This document shows, in pieces, positions 1 through 8,391 of a stretch of DNA of 64,000 nt. The stretch's first letter is position 1. Every line of letters begins with the position of its first letter. The translations under genes were made by a program, and so were the position numbers. Origin of the DNA: Oleiagrimonas sp. C23AA (GTDB lineage: Bacteria > Pseudomonadota > Gammaproteobacteria > Xanthomonadales > Rhodanobacteraceae); assembly GCF_011759385.1 (NCBI RefSeq), contig NZ_JAARLY010000004.1:62001-126000 (forward strand). The letters are read 5' to 3'. Under the pieces are notes generated by a model. It was not told where the DNA came from, searched no databases, and saw nothing but the letters and a program-made list of their open reading frames with translations.

Positions 1-97
1 CGCGGCGGAAGCTCACTCATCGCGGCATCAGGTGCAGATCAACGGAACATGGCCGGCAGCGTGGCGCTTGTGGATATCGCCGGCTGCGACGTCCGGC

Positions 98-517
98 TCA
101 GCCCCAGCCACCACGCTGCGCATCCAGGTAGCGGCGCACTTCGTAAAGGTCGACCACGTGCCCTGAAAGCATGCGATCGAGCGCGCTCTGGCCACCGAAT
201 GGCGCGGCCTGATTGGGCTTGTGCACCCAGGCATCGGCGCGCTCGGCCTCGGGGAAGAGAATCTGCAGATCCTTGTAGATGCCCAACAGATAGCTGATGC
301 GTTCGAGCGTGTCGCGGGACGGCGCATCGGCGCCGGAAAGCCCGTCACTGCGCCGTTTCCAGCGCTTGAACGCGGCCACCGACGGCTCGCCGAGAAGACG
401 GCGTTGCTGGGCCTCGTCCAGTTGCCAACGCTCGGCCAGGGCAAAGAAGGTGCGCAGCGCGGCGGGCGCCATGTCACCCAGGGGCGCACTGGCCGTTTGT
501 ACCGATACACCACTCAT
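98..517 (-). CDS. MbcA/ParS/Xre-type antitoxin (DUF2384-like)
   Basis: A 139-residue protein of the Xre/MbcA/ParS antitoxin type. The N-terminal half (LRTFFALAERWQLDEAQQRRLL and following) fits the helix-turn-helix part. The C-terminal half (ERISYLLGIYKDLQILFPE, then W..KPN....G..SALDRM..G....L..VRRYL) fits the toxin-binding domain that usually neutralises RES-domain NAD-degrading toxins. The toxin gene normally lies directly downstream, which here is the window's left edge. An ATG at position 20 opens a minus-strand frame beginning MSELPPR and running off the edge. This could be the toxin start, but seven codons cannot prove it. Family call is fairly secure; partner identity is inference. 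Confidence 0.75.
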   Translation of the reverse strand: MSGVSVQTASAPLGDMAPAALRTFFALAERWQLDEAQQRRLLGEPSVAAFKRWKRRSDGLSGADAPSRDTLERISYLLGIYKDLQILFPEAERADAWVHKPNQAAPFGGQSALDRMLSGHVVDLYEVRRYLDAQRGGWG

Positions 518-627
518 CGCGCCGCCTTCGTCGTTGGCCGAAGATGCTCCGATTCTAGCGCCATAACGGCACAGGGCCCACCGCGGATGAGACGGCAGGC
601 CCTGTGGATAACTTGGTGGACAAATGC

Positions 628-2400
628 CTAGTGACTGGCTTGAGCGCCGCTATCGCTCGGCCATTTGGGTTCCGGCCCACCTTCGGCGATAAAGCGCTGG
701 ATGCGCTTTTTCAGCACCGGCAGCGGCACCGAGCCCATCGACAGAATGGTGTCGTGAAAATGCGCCAGATCGAACTTGTCACCCAGCGCCTTGTGCGCCT
801 GGTCGCGCAGCTGGCGGATGGTCAGGTAACCAAGCTCGTAGGATAGCGCCTGTCCCGGCCAGCTGATGTAGCGGTCGACCTCGTTCTCGATTTCCGGCTT
901 CGACAGCGCGGTGTTTTCCAGCATGTAGTTGACCGCCTGCTGACGCGTCCAGCCCATGTGGTGGATGCCGGTATCGACCACCAGGCGCACGGCACGCCAC
1001 ATCTGATAGCTCAGGAAGCCGAACTTCTGATAGTCGGTCTGGTAGATACCCATCTCGTTGCCCAGATATTCGCAGTACAGCGCCCAGCCCTCGCCGTAGG
1101 CGGAGATGTAGCTGTTGCTGCGAAACGCCGGCTGGCCCTTGGCTTCATCGGCCAGTTCCAGTTGCAGGGCATGACCGGGGTAGGACTCGTGCAGGGTCAG
1201 CGCCGGCATCGAATACAGCGGGCGCGCCTTCAGATCGTAGGTATTGACCAGGTACACATCCGGGCCGCCACGGCCGGAGGTGTAGTACGGCGCAATCGAG
1301 GCCGGCACCGGCTTGATGGTGAAGCGCTCGCGCGGCAGGTGGTCGAAGAACTTGCTCAGCTGGCCATCCACTTCCTTGGCGACCCAGGCGGTCTTGTCCA
1401 GAAGCTCCTGCGGCGTCTTGGCGTAGAAGCGCGGATCGGTGCGCAGGAAATGCAGGAAGTCGGCAAAACTGCCCTTGAAGCCGGTGTGGCGCATGGTCGC
1501 CACCATCTGCTTGTGAATCTTGGCGACCTGCTTCAATCCAATCTGGTGGATGGCATCGGGCGACAGGTCCAGCGTGGTGTACTCGCGAATCTGCTGACGA
1601 TAGAACGCCTTGCCATCAGGCAGGTCCTCGGCGGCCAACGTGGTGCGCGCGTGCGGCACGTAGACGTTGTCGAAAAACGCCAGCAGCTTGGCGTAGGCCG
1701 GCACCACGTCCGCAGCGATCACCTGCTTGGCCTGAGCGCGCAACTGGCGCGCCGTGGCCGGATCGATGCTGTCACCCATGTGCTCGAACGGCTTGTAGAA
1801 GCGCACCTGGGTCGGATCGTTCTGGTCGGCCACCGAGGCGATGGACTTGTCGCGGCCCTTCAGCACCGCGCGCGGCACGCTGAAGCCGCGCTTCAGGCCG
1901 GCCCGCATGTTGGCGATCTGCTGATCGAAATAGGCCGGAAACTGCTTCAGCTTGGCCAGATAGTTGCGGTAATCGGCCGCGGTCTTGAGCGAGCTTTCGC
2001 CCAGCTGATAGTCGATATCGGACCAGAACGCCGAGTCGCTGTTGAACGGCATCTGCCAGGTCTTGAACTGCTGGTCGGCGATGAAGTTGCGGATCTGCTC
2101 GCGGTAGATGGCGTAATTGACCTGGTCGGCCTGATCGAGCTTGGCCGGGTCGATGCGCTTGAGGTTGGCCATCACCTGCTGCCAGTACACCAGGCGCTCG
2201 TGCTGCTGCTTGGCGCCGACGTTGTCCAGGCGGCCATTGTTCGGTTGCGCCTCGCCATTGGTGCTGACCGACGACTGCCCGGTACGCCAGGCCCACTCGC
2301 GCGTGTAGATGCGCTTGAAGGTCTGGTCGGCGTTGCCAGCGTGTGCCAGCGGCGCTACGCCCAGGGCCACCACCAGGCAGGCGCCAAGAATCGACTTCAT
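628..2400 (-). CDS. Exported DUF885 family protein (putative metallo-hydrolase)
   Basis: A 590-residue protein with a clear Sec signal peptide (MKSILGACLVVALGVAPLAHA, cleavage after the AHA box), so it is probably periplasmic. The body is of the DUF885 type. Near residue 400 the sequence LTLHESYPGHALQLE carries the HESxPGH signature of that family, which resembles a zinc-peptidase HExxH-type site. A second conserved block, YISAYGEGWALYCEYLG, contains a likely third metal-ligand glutamate. Length matches the family (about 570-620). Substrate is unknown; members are generally annotated as uncharacterised, sometimes as carboxypeptidase-like. The gene stands alone, upstream of and co-directional with the antitoxin gene. 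Its frame is G/C-ending like neighbouring core genes. Confidence 0.85.
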   Translation of the reverse strand: MKSILGACLVVALGVAPLAHAGNADQTFKRIYTREWAWRTGQSSVSTNGEAQPNNGRLDNVGAKQQHERLVYWQQVMANLKRIDPAKLDQADQVNYAIYREQIRNFIADQQFKTWQMPFNSDSAFWSDIDYQLGESSLKTAADYRNYLAKLKQFPAYFDQQIANMRAGLKRGFSVPRAVLKGRDKSIASVADQNDPTQVRFYKPFEHMGDSIDPATARQLRAQAKQVIAADVVPAYAKLLAFFDNVYVPHARTTLAAEDLPDGKAFYRQQIREYTTLDLSPDAIHQIGLKQVAKIHKQMVATMRHTGFKGSFADFLHFLRTDPRFYAKTPQELLDKTAWVAKEVDGQLSKFFDHLPRERFTIKPVPASIAPYYTSGRGGPDVYLVNTYDLKARPLYSMPALTLHESYPGHALQLELADEAKGQPAFRSNSYISAYGEGWALYCEYLGNEMGIYQTDYQKFGFLSYQMWRAVRLVVDTGIHHMGWTRQQAVNYMLENTALSKPEIENEVDRYISWPGQALSYELGYLTIRQLRDQAHKALGDKFDLAHFHDTILSMGSVPLPVLKKRIQRFIAEGGPEPKWPSDSGAQASH

Positions 2401-2490
2401 GCAATGCTCTCCGCTGAAAAATGCTCTGGCGCATCATCGCAGAAGCCCTCGCGCCTGCCACAGGGCCGTTCGGCACCCTTGGGCGCAAGC

Positions 2491-3213
2491 CTACAAGCGT
2501 GGCGGCGGAATCTCCGGCCGCGCGGTGACATGCGCCAGATAGGCCGCCAGATCACGCCCGGGACATTCATCGTAAGTGGCGCCGGTCAGCTGCACGCCGG
2601 TGATGCGGTCGGGGCGGAAATTGCGAAAGGCCGCGCGCAGACGGCACCAGCCGCCCAGCGTCCACTTGCCACCCCAGAACGCCAGGCACAGCGGCTCGAT
2701 CTCGCGCGTGCTGGTGGCGCCTTGCTGGTCGGCGTAGTCAAAGGCAATCACGGCGCGCGCCTCGATGGCGCCATGCAGGGTATCGATCATGGCCTGGTAA
2801 CGGCGCTGCCAGTCATCGCTCCATGTTGGCGCGAAGATGCGCGTGCGCTCGGCGCGCTCGCGAAGCTCGGCCGGCATCACCGCCTGGATCTTCAGCATCG
2901 CCGATTGCGCGCCGGCGGCCAGCCGCGCACCGGCAAAGGCACGCGCGAACCGCGTGCTTACCACCAGCGCTTCCAGCTCGTCGGCGCTGAACATCAGTGG
3001 CGGCATGTCCGCGCCCTTGCGCAGCACGTAGCCGACCCCGGCTTCGCCTTCGATGGGTACCCCTGAGCGTTGCAGATCGGCCACATCGCGATACACCGTG
3101 CGCAGCGATACCTCCAGCGTCTGCGCCAGCTGCCGCGCCGGCAAGGCGGTGCGGCGCCCGCGCAGGGCATGGATGATGAGAAACAGGCGATCGGCACGAC
3201 GCATGGATGACAT
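2491..3213 (-). CDS. YafY-type HTH/WYL transcriptional regulator
   Basis: A 240-residue regulator. Residues about 1-60 form a DeoR-like winged helix (RLFLIIHALRGRRTALPARQLAQTLEVSLRTVYRDVADL). The centre and C-terminus form a WYL ligand-sensing domain (VIAFDYADQQGATSTREIEPLCLAFWGGKWTLGGWCRLR, then FRNFRPDRI). The order and length are those of YafY-family regulators. Two start codons are possible, at 3213 (MSSMRR) and 3204 (MRR). It lies 50 bases downstream of a glutathione transferase gene on the same strand, which could form a small operon. The effector and targets cannot be read from the sequence. Confidence 0.85.
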   Translation of the reverse strand: MSSMRRADRLFLIIHALRGRRTALPARQLAQTLEVSLRTVYRDVADLQRSGVPIEGEAGVGYVLRKGADMPPLMFSADELEALVVSTRFARAFAGARLAAGAQSAMLKIQAVMPAELRERAERTRIFAPTWSDDWQRRYQAMIDTLHGAIEARAVIAFDYADQQGATSTREIEPLCLAFWGGKWTLGGWCRLRAAFRNFRPDRITGVQLTGATYDECPGRDLAAYLAHVTARPEIPPPRL

Positions 3214-3263
3214 GATCGCCGAAGCCGGCAGCGGCGGCGAGTGCGACGCTGCCGGCGTGTCTT

Positions 3264-3914
3264 TTAGCTGGCCGCTTCGGCCTCGGCTTCGTGCTGGGCA
3301 GCCAGTTCGGCGTCACGAGCCGCGGCGCGCTGCATGGCCTCGCGTGCAGCCACGCGCTCGACATAGCCCTGGATCAGCCGCGTGGCCGGCACCAGACCAA
3401 ATTGCGTGGTCCAGCCCAGTGCGGTGCCCCACAGTACATCGGCGGCGGTGAAGCGCTCGCCCAGCAGCCACGGTCCCGGCGCCAGTTGTGCTTCCAGCGT
3501 GGCCAGCACCTGCTCGAACGTCCCGTAGGGCGACATCGCCGCCTTGCCGGGCTCGCGCTGCATGGCGCGATCGACCACCGCCGGCTCGAAGCTGGACCCG
3601 TAGAACACCAGCCAGCGCAGGTACGGTCCACGCAGCGGATCGCCGATGGCCGGCGCCAGACCGGCCTGCGGATACAGGTCGGCCAGGTAGATCATCACCG
3701 CCGGCTGCTCGGTAATCAGCGCCTCGCCGTGACGGATGGCCGGCACCTTGCCCATCGGGTTCACCGCCAGATAGTCCGGCTGGCGTTGCTCGCCGCGCTT
3801 CATGTTGATCAGGTGCAGATCGTAATCGGCGCCCAGTTCTTCCAGCAGTGCGAAGGTGCCGCTGGAACGGGTGTGCGGCGAGTGGAAAAAGGTGATGCGT
3901 GCGTTGTCGCTCAT
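3264..3914 (-). CDS. Glutathione S-transferase family protein
   Basis: A 216-residue cytosolic GST-like protein. The N-terminal thioredoxin-like domain begins ITFFHSPHTRSSGTFALLEELG, includes the cis-proline loop NPMGKVPAI, and has the glutathione-contacting E(Q)PAVMIYLAD block. The helical C-terminal domain contains GPWLLGERFTAADVLWG, the usual N-capping box. The class is uncertain, but the SPxTRS start resembles bacterial GSTs annotated as detoxification or dehalogenase-like enzymes. It precedes the WYL regulator on the same strand, and the fbp gene is divergent. Confidence 0.88.
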   Translation of the reverse strand: MSDNARITFFHSPHTRSSGTFALLEELGADYDLHLINMKRGEQRQPDYLAVNPMGKVPAIRHGEALITEQPAVMIYLADLYPQAGLAPAIGDPLRGPYLRWLVFYGSSFEPAVVDRAMQREPGKAAMSPYGTFEQVLATLEAQLAPGPWLLGERFTAADVLWGTALGWTTQFGLVPATRLIQGYVERVAAREAMQRAAARDAELAAQHEAEAEAAS

Positions 3915-4076
3915 GGTGTCGTCCTCGGGGCCGGGCCCGTGCAGTGATGCGGTGCCGTGGAGTGTGCGCCGGTGCTGCTGACAGCGTGTTGTCAGCAGTA
4001 TGCGCGCATCGCGGGCTTGGTTTGCCCCCTCGGCGTCGACGACAATGCGCGCCTACCTGCCAACGTGGAGCGCTGC

Positions 4077-5081
4077 ATGAAGCCGATCACCCTGATCCAG
4101 TTGCTGATCGAGGAACGCCGGGCCGGACGCATCAATGCCGAGCTTAGCCTGTTGATCGAGGTGGTGGCGCGCGCCTGCAAGCGCATTGCGGTGGCCACCG
4201 GCAAGGGCGCGCTGGGCGGGGTGCTGGGCGAGGCCGGCACCGACAATGTGCAAGGCGAGGCGCAGAAGAAGCTGGATGTCATTTCCAATGAAATTCTGCT
4301 GGAGGCCAATGCCTGGGGTGGCCACCTGGCCGCCTGTGCCTCGGAAGAAATGGAAGATCCGCAGCCGATCCCCGATGCCTACCCCAAAGGCGGCCACCTG
4401 CTGTTGTTCGATCCGCTGGATGGCAGCTCCAATATCGACGTGAACATTTCCGTCGGCACCATCTTCTCGGTATTGCAGCGCCCGGCCGAGCATGGCGAGA
4501 ACGTGGCGACCGAGGAATTCCTGCAACCAGGTTCTTGTCAGGTCGCCGCCGGCTACGTGGTGTACGGCCCCAGCACCGAACTGGTGCTTACCGTCGGCCA
4601 CGGCACGCATGTGTTCACGCTGGACCGCGAGGTGGGTTCATTCCTGCTGACCGAGCGCGATGTGCGCATCCCCGAGAGCACCTCGGAATTTGCCGTCAAC
4701 ATGTCCAACCAGCGCCACTGGGAGGCGCCGATGCAGCGTTACATCGGTGATCTCCTGGCCGGCAAGGACGGCCCGCGTGAGCGCGATTTCAACATGCGCT
4801 GGGTCGGCTCGATGGTGGCCGACGTGCATCGCATCCTCACCCGTGGTGGCATTTTCAGCTATCCGCTGGATGCCAAGACCACATCCAAGGGCGGCAAGCT
4901 GCGGCTGATGTACGAAGCCAACCCGATGGCTTTCATTGTCGAGCAGGCCGGCGGCGCGGCCAGCACCGGTCGCCAGCGCATGCTCGATGTCGCGCCCACG
5001 GCACTGCATCAGCGCGTGCCAGTGTTCCTGGGCTCCAAGGACGAGGTGGAGACGGCGGTGCGCTATCACCAGGCGGACTGA
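4077..5081 (+). CDS. fbp: Fructose-1,6-bisphosphatase class I
   Basis: A 334-residue enzyme that hydrolyses fructose 1,6-bisphosphate to fructose 6-phosphate, the committed step of gluconeogenesis. The metal-binding signature [22 protein letters not shown] is present near residues 114-135, with the upstream EEMEDP acidic loop. The start at 4077 ([17 protein letters not shown]) gives the usual class I length, and a GGAG lies about 8 bases upstream. An in-frame extension back to 3957 is low-complexity and unlikely to be used. It is divergent from the GST gene and convergent with the small membrane protein gene just downstream. Confidence 0.95.
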   Translation: MKPITLIQLLIEERRAGRINAELSLLIEVVARACKRIAVATGKGALGGVLGEAGTDNVQGEAQKKLDVISNEILLEANAWGGHLAACASEEMEDPQPIPDAYPKGGHLLLFDPLDGSSNIDVNISVGTIFSVLQRPAEHGENVATEEFLQPGSCQVAAGYVVYGPSTELVLTVGHGTHVFTLDREVGSFLLTERDVRIPESTSEFAVNMSNQRHWEAPMQRYIGDLLAGKDGPRERDFNMRWVGSMVADVHRILTRGGIFSYPLDAKTTSKGGKLRLMYEANPMAFIVEQAGGAASTGRQRMLDVAPTALHQRVPVFLGSKDEVETAVRYHQAD

Positions 5082-5088
5082 ATCTCGC

Positions 5089-5271
5089 TCAGGCGTCGTC
5101 GACCTTCTGACGGCGCAGCGTCTTGGTGACGCCACCCAGAATGCCGATACCGATCAGCACCACCACACCCACCACAATCCACTGCGCAGGGACATGGGCA
5201 AGGTAAGCGCCGTACGCCAGGCCGGCGGTAACCACCAGCATGCCGAACAGATAGATGGCAAATGAACTCAT
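5089..5271 (-). CDS. Small membrane protein, about 60 residues
   Basis: A 60-residue protein made of two hydrophobic helices (FAIYLFGMLVVTAGLAYGAYLA and WIVVGVVVLIGIGILGGVT) with a basic cytoplasmic-looking tail (KTLRRQKVDDA). I prefer the ATG at 5271, which has GAGAG about 5-9 bases upstream. The open frame continues to 5442, but that extension is arginine-rich noise. Two-helix proteins of this kind are common uncharacterised genes in Xanthomonadales. Function unknown. Confidence 0.7.
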   Translation of the reverse strand: MSSFAIYLFGMLVVTAGLAYGAYLAHVPAQWIVVGVVVLIGIGILGGVTKTLRRQKVDDA

Positions 5272-5345
5272 GGGCCGCTCTCTCCGTGTTGGACGATGGC
5301 AGTTCATGCTAGTGGTCTTGCCTGAACGGGCGGCAAGTGCGCGAT

Positions 5346-5960
5346 TCAGGCTACCCGCCGCACGCTGGCTTTGGGCGGGCGCGAACGTGGCGCGGCGGCC
5401 TGCGCACGGGCCCGCTCGATCCAGTGCCAGCCACTTATCCACAGGCCATCCACGTCGGTGCCGTGGGCGCGGTTGAAGAATACAAACCGACGCTGATCAC
5501 GATCAAGCAACACCAGACGGTTGCGCGGTGTCAGCCCGGCCTCGACCAGAGCCACGAACGCCGCCTCGCCGGCCAGTTGCGGCTGCGTGGCCAGCAGCGG
5601 TGCCAACAAGGTGTTGGCCAATTGCCAGCTATCGGAGCGACCGTGGGCATCGCTCGGCAGGCGCACCGTGCCGTTGTGCATCATCTCGAAGCGATCATCG
5701 ATGCGGATCGGGTGCGTGTTGTCCAGCGAACAGGCACCGCGGGTGCGCTGGCGCAGATGCAGGCACAACTCGGCGCCTGCCAGCTGCGCCAGACGCTGTG
5801 CAATGGCCGCGACATCTACCTGACGATGCCGCTCGACAATGACGCGCCCGTCCGGCATCACGGCCATCAGGCCCCAGCCGTCACTGTTCAGCCGCGCCGC
5901 ATCGGCAATCAGCGCAGAGGGAATATGGCCACCGGCCGGTTGATGAAAGATCACGCACAT
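5346..5960 (-). CDS. Class II glutamine amidotransferase domain protein
   Basis: A 204-residue stand-alone Ntn-type amidotransferase domain. It starts MCVIFHQPAGG, so removal of Met would expose the catalytic N-terminal Cys2. Further family marks are NSDGWGLMAV, TRGACSLDNTHPI (usually HxR..T.G......NTHPF) and MMHNGTV. No synthase domain follows, so the amide acceptor is unknown; such proteins resemble YafJ. A perfect TTATCCACA lies inside the gene at 5435-5443 (see findings). Confidence 0.82.
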   Translation of the reverse strand: MCVIFHQPAGGHIPSALIADAARLNSDGWGLMAVMPDGRVIVERHRQVDVAAIAQRLAQLAGAELCLHLRQRTRGACSLDNTHPIRIDDRFEMMHNGTVRLPSDAHGRSDSWQLANTLLAPLLATQPQLAGEAAFVALVEAGLTPRNRLVLLDRDQRRFVFFNRAHGTDVDGLWISGWHWIERARAQAAAPRSRPPKASVRRVA

Positions 5961-6043
5961 GGCCCGAGCATGGCGCAGCGCTCGGGCGCGCTGGAAATGG
6001 CCGCTGGCGATGACTTATGCCCAGATCGCCAGCGGCGCACCCA

Positions 6044-6928
6044 TCAACCGGCCTGCGCGGCGATACCGTCGAGCTGGGCCAGCGCATCGTCCGGCAAGCG
6101 CAGCGACGCGGCTGCCAGGTTTTCCTCAAGGTGCGCCAGCGACGAGGTGCCGGGAATCAGCAGAATGTTCGGCGAGCGCGCCAACAGCCAGGCCAACGCC
6201 ACCTGCATCGGCGTGGCCTCAAGCGATGCCGCCACGTCACTCAGCGTGTTCGACTGCAAGGGCGAGAATCCCCCGAGCGGGAAGAACGGCACATAGGCGG
6301 TGCCGGCGTCGGCCAGCGCGTCGATGAAGGCATCGTCGCTGCGGTGCGCCAGGTTGTAGTAGTTCTGCACGCAGACCACCTCGTCAATGGCGCGCGCCTC
6401 GCGCCATTGCGTGGCCGTGGCATTGGAAATGCCCAGATGCCGGATCAAGCCGCGTGCCTTGAGTTCGGCCAGGGCGGTGAAGCGCGCCTCCAGCGAATCT
6501 TCCGACGGCTGGCCGTGATTGTCGCCATCGCCCATCAGCCGCAGGTTGACCACATCGAGCACGTCCACGCCCAGGCGGCGCAGGTTGTCGTGCACGGCGC
6601 TGACCAGTTCCTGCGGCTGCTGCGCCGGTAACCAGGCGCCCTTCTCATCGCGGCGTGCGCCGACCTTGGTGACCAGGGTCAAGGCATCACCGTAAGGGTG
6701 CAGCGCCTCGCGGATCAGCTGGTTGGTGACATGCGGGCCGTAGAAATCGCTGGTGTCGATATGGTCGACGCCGGCCTCCACCGCTGCGCGCAATACCGCG
6801 CGCGCTGTGTCCGGGTCCTTGGGCGGACCGAACACGCCGGGGCCGGCCAGCTGCATGGCGCCGTAGCCCATGCGCTTGACCCGGCGCGTGCCCATGTCAA
6901 AGGTGCCGGTCTGGTTCAGGTCGCTCAT
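6044..6928 (-). CDS. Aldo/keto reductase family oxidoreductase
   Basis: A 294-residue NADPH-type aldo/keto reductase. The start at 6928 (MSDLNQTGTFDMGTRRVKRMGYGAMQLAGPGVFG) is chosen because the 66 codons upstream in frame are not protein-like. The TIM-barrel signature is visible: VDHIDTSDFYGPHVTNQLIREAL carries the catalytic Asp and Tyr, LVTKVGARRDE the catalytic Lys, and LIPGTSSLAHLEENLAA the C-terminal cofactor-phosphate site. It is transcribed divergently from the GntR gene. Physiological substrate unknown. Confidence 0.9.
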   Translation of the reverse strand: MSDLNQTGTFDMGTRRVKRMGYGAMQLAGPGVFGPPKDPDTARAVLRAAVEAGVDHIDTSDFYGPHVTNQLIREALHPYGDALTLVTKVGARRDEKGAWLPAQQPQELVSAVHDNLRRLGVDVLDVVNLRLMGDGDNHGQPSEDSLEARFTALAELKARGLIRHLGISNATATQWREARAIDEVVCVQNYYNLAHRSDDAFIDALADAGTAYVPFFPLGGFSPLQSNTLSDVAASLEATPMQVALAWLLARSPNILLIPGTSSLAHLEENLAAASLRLPDDALAQLDGIAAQAG

Positions 6929-7065
6929 GTATGTGCTCCGCAGGTGAGTGATGGAAGCCACCTTACGCGCCTGCTGGCTGTGCGATAAGCCAGGTTTTGT
7001 CGCACGGGTTGTGCGCAATATCGAACAGCCATCGACGCTACGGCTGCGGCCCAGGAGGAAAACGC

Positions 7066-7103
7066 TTGACGCGCACCCCAAGTGTATTGTTGTATTGATA
7101 CAC
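7066..7103 (+). promoter_or_regulatory. Promoter and likely GntR autoregulatory operator
   Basis: TTGACG at 7066-7071 is a good -35. About 18 bases downstream TTGTAT (7090-7095) could be the -10. Overlapping it, GTGTAT (7082-7087) and ATACAC (7098-7103) form a 6-bp inverted repeat with a 10-base spacer, and inside it TGTAT-TG-ATACA is another perfect inverted repeat. The right arm touches the ATG at 7104, and no Shine-Dalgarno is visible, so the transcript may be leaderless. Operator assignment is inference from position and symmetry. Confidence 0.55.
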
Positions 7104-7487
7104 ATGGATGCCTCGATCTTCACCATTCAGCCGAATGCGGCCGAGCCGATCTACCGCCAGCTGCTGGGACAGCTGGGGCGCATGATCGCCGGCGGCCAGC
7201 TGGCGCCGGGCGAACGCCTGCCCTCGGTGCGTGAAGTGGCCGGCCATCACGCCATCAACCCGATGACGGTGTCGCGCGCCTACGGGCTGGCCGAAAGCGA
7301 AGGCCTGCTCGAACGCCGCCGCGGTGTCGGCATGGTGGTGGCCACGCAGGCCGCGCCCGCCGCCGGGGATCAGGCGCGCATGGCGCTGCTGGAGCCGGCC
7401 GCGCGGGAACTGGTGCGTCAGGCACGCGAACTGGAACTGCCGATCGAATCGGTACTGAAACGGATTACGTCCTTGTGGGAGGGATGA
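7104..7487 (+). CDS. GntR family regulator, YtrA-like, first gene of ABC operon
   Basis: A 127-residue short GntR regulator: a winged helix (EPIYRQLLGQLGRMIAGGQLAPGERLPSVREVAGHHAINPMTVSRAYGLAESEGLLERRRGVGMVV) followed by a tail of about 45 residues (ALLEPAARELVRQARELELPIESVLKRITSLWEG). Such short tails typify the YtrA subfamily, which represses adjacent ABC transporter operons, often in response to cell-envelope antibiotics. The ATG at 7104 gives the family's usual start (MDASIFTIQPN). The ABC ATPase starts one base after its stop, so co-transcription is near certain. Confidence 0.88.
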   Translation: MDASIFTIQPNAAEPIYRQLLGQLGRMIAGGQLAPGERLPSVREVAGHHAINPMTVSRAYGLAESEGLLERRRGVGMVVATQAAPAAGDQARMALLEPAARELVRQARELELPIESVLKRITSLWEG

Positions 7488-7488
7488 C

Positions 7489-8391
7489 ATGCACGCCGCT
7501 TACGCCGCACAACCAAGCCACCCATCTACCGTCAACACACCACTTGAAGCGCGCGCGCTAAGCCACGCCTTCAGCGGCACCAACGCCCTGCTCGACATCA
7601 ACCTGGCGCTGCCCGCCGGCAGCGTGCTGGGCCTGATCGGGCGCAACGGCGCCGGCAAGTCGACCCTGATCCGCGCCCTGCTGGGCCTGCTTGAGCCGCT
7701 GTCGGGCCAGGCCCGCGTGTTCGGCGAGCCGGCGCTGCAGCTGTCGGATGCGGCCAAGGCGCGTCTTTCCTACGTGCCGCAGCAGCCCGAGGCGCTGTCG
7801 TGGCTGAGCGCGGCGGAAATGTTCGAGTTCCTGTCGCGCTTTTATCCACGCTGGGACGGCGATTTCGCCAAACGCACGCTGGAGCGCTGGGGCATCGCGC
7901 CGAAGCGGGTGATGGCCAAGCTGTCGCCCGGCGAGCGCCAGCGCGTCGATCTGATCCGCGCGTTGGCCTCGCAACCGCAGCTGCTGGTGCTGGACGAGCC
8001 GGCCGCCGCACTGGACCCGGTGGCACGCCGCGAACTGCTGCGCGAGGTGGCGCTGCGTGCCGGTGAAGCCGGCGCCACGGTGTTGTTTTCCACGCATATT
8101 GTCTCCGACCTGGAGCGGGTGGCCTCGGACATTGCCTTCATGCACCAGGGCCGGCTGCTGATGCACTGCCCGGTGGATGACACCAAGGAGCGCTATGCCC
8201 GGCTGTGGTTGCCGGCCAACCAGTCGGCCGCGGCACCAGAAACAGCCCTGAGCCATCGTCGCCATGCCGATGGTTCGCTGAGCCTGGTGGTGCAGCGCGA
8301 GGGCGACGCCTGGCCGGCCGCCGCTTCGCTGCCCGGTGCACGGGTGGATGCACTGGGCCTGGAAGACCTGTTTGTCGAGGTGGCCGAGTAA
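7489..8391 (+). CDS. ABC transporter ATP-binding protein
   Basis: A 300-residue nucleotide-binding subunit. Walker A is GRNGAGKST near residues 51-59, the signature motif is LSPGERQRV and Walker B is LLVLDEPAAALDP, followed by the H-loop FSTHIVSDLERVA. The C-terminal 70 residues form a small accessory domain. It sits between the GntR repressor and a multi-pass membrane protein, with the next ATG overlapping its stop (TAATG). By analogy with YtrA operons it probably exports, or gives resistance to, an envelope-active compound; the substrate is unknown. Confidence 0.92.
   Translation: MHAAYAAQPSHPSTVNTPLEARALSHAFSGTNALLDINLALPAGSVLGLIGRNGAGKSTLIRALLGLLEPLSGQARVFGEPALQLSDAAKARLSYVPQQPEALSWLSAAEMFEFLSRFYPRWDGDFAKRTLERWGIAPKRVMAKLSPGERQRVDLIRALASQPQLLVLDEPAAALDPVARRELLREVALRAGEAGATVLFSTHIVSDLERVASDIAFMHQGRLLMHCPVDDTKERYARLWLPANQSAAAPETALSHRRHADGSLSLVVQREGDAWPAAASLPGARVDALGLEDLFVEVAE

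Noticed and set aside
958-3066. A 702-codon plus-strand open frame opposite the DUF885 and WYL genes
   Set aside because: It is a GC-rich antisense shadow: repetitive His/Gln/Arg/Leu composition, spans two real genes, no motifs.
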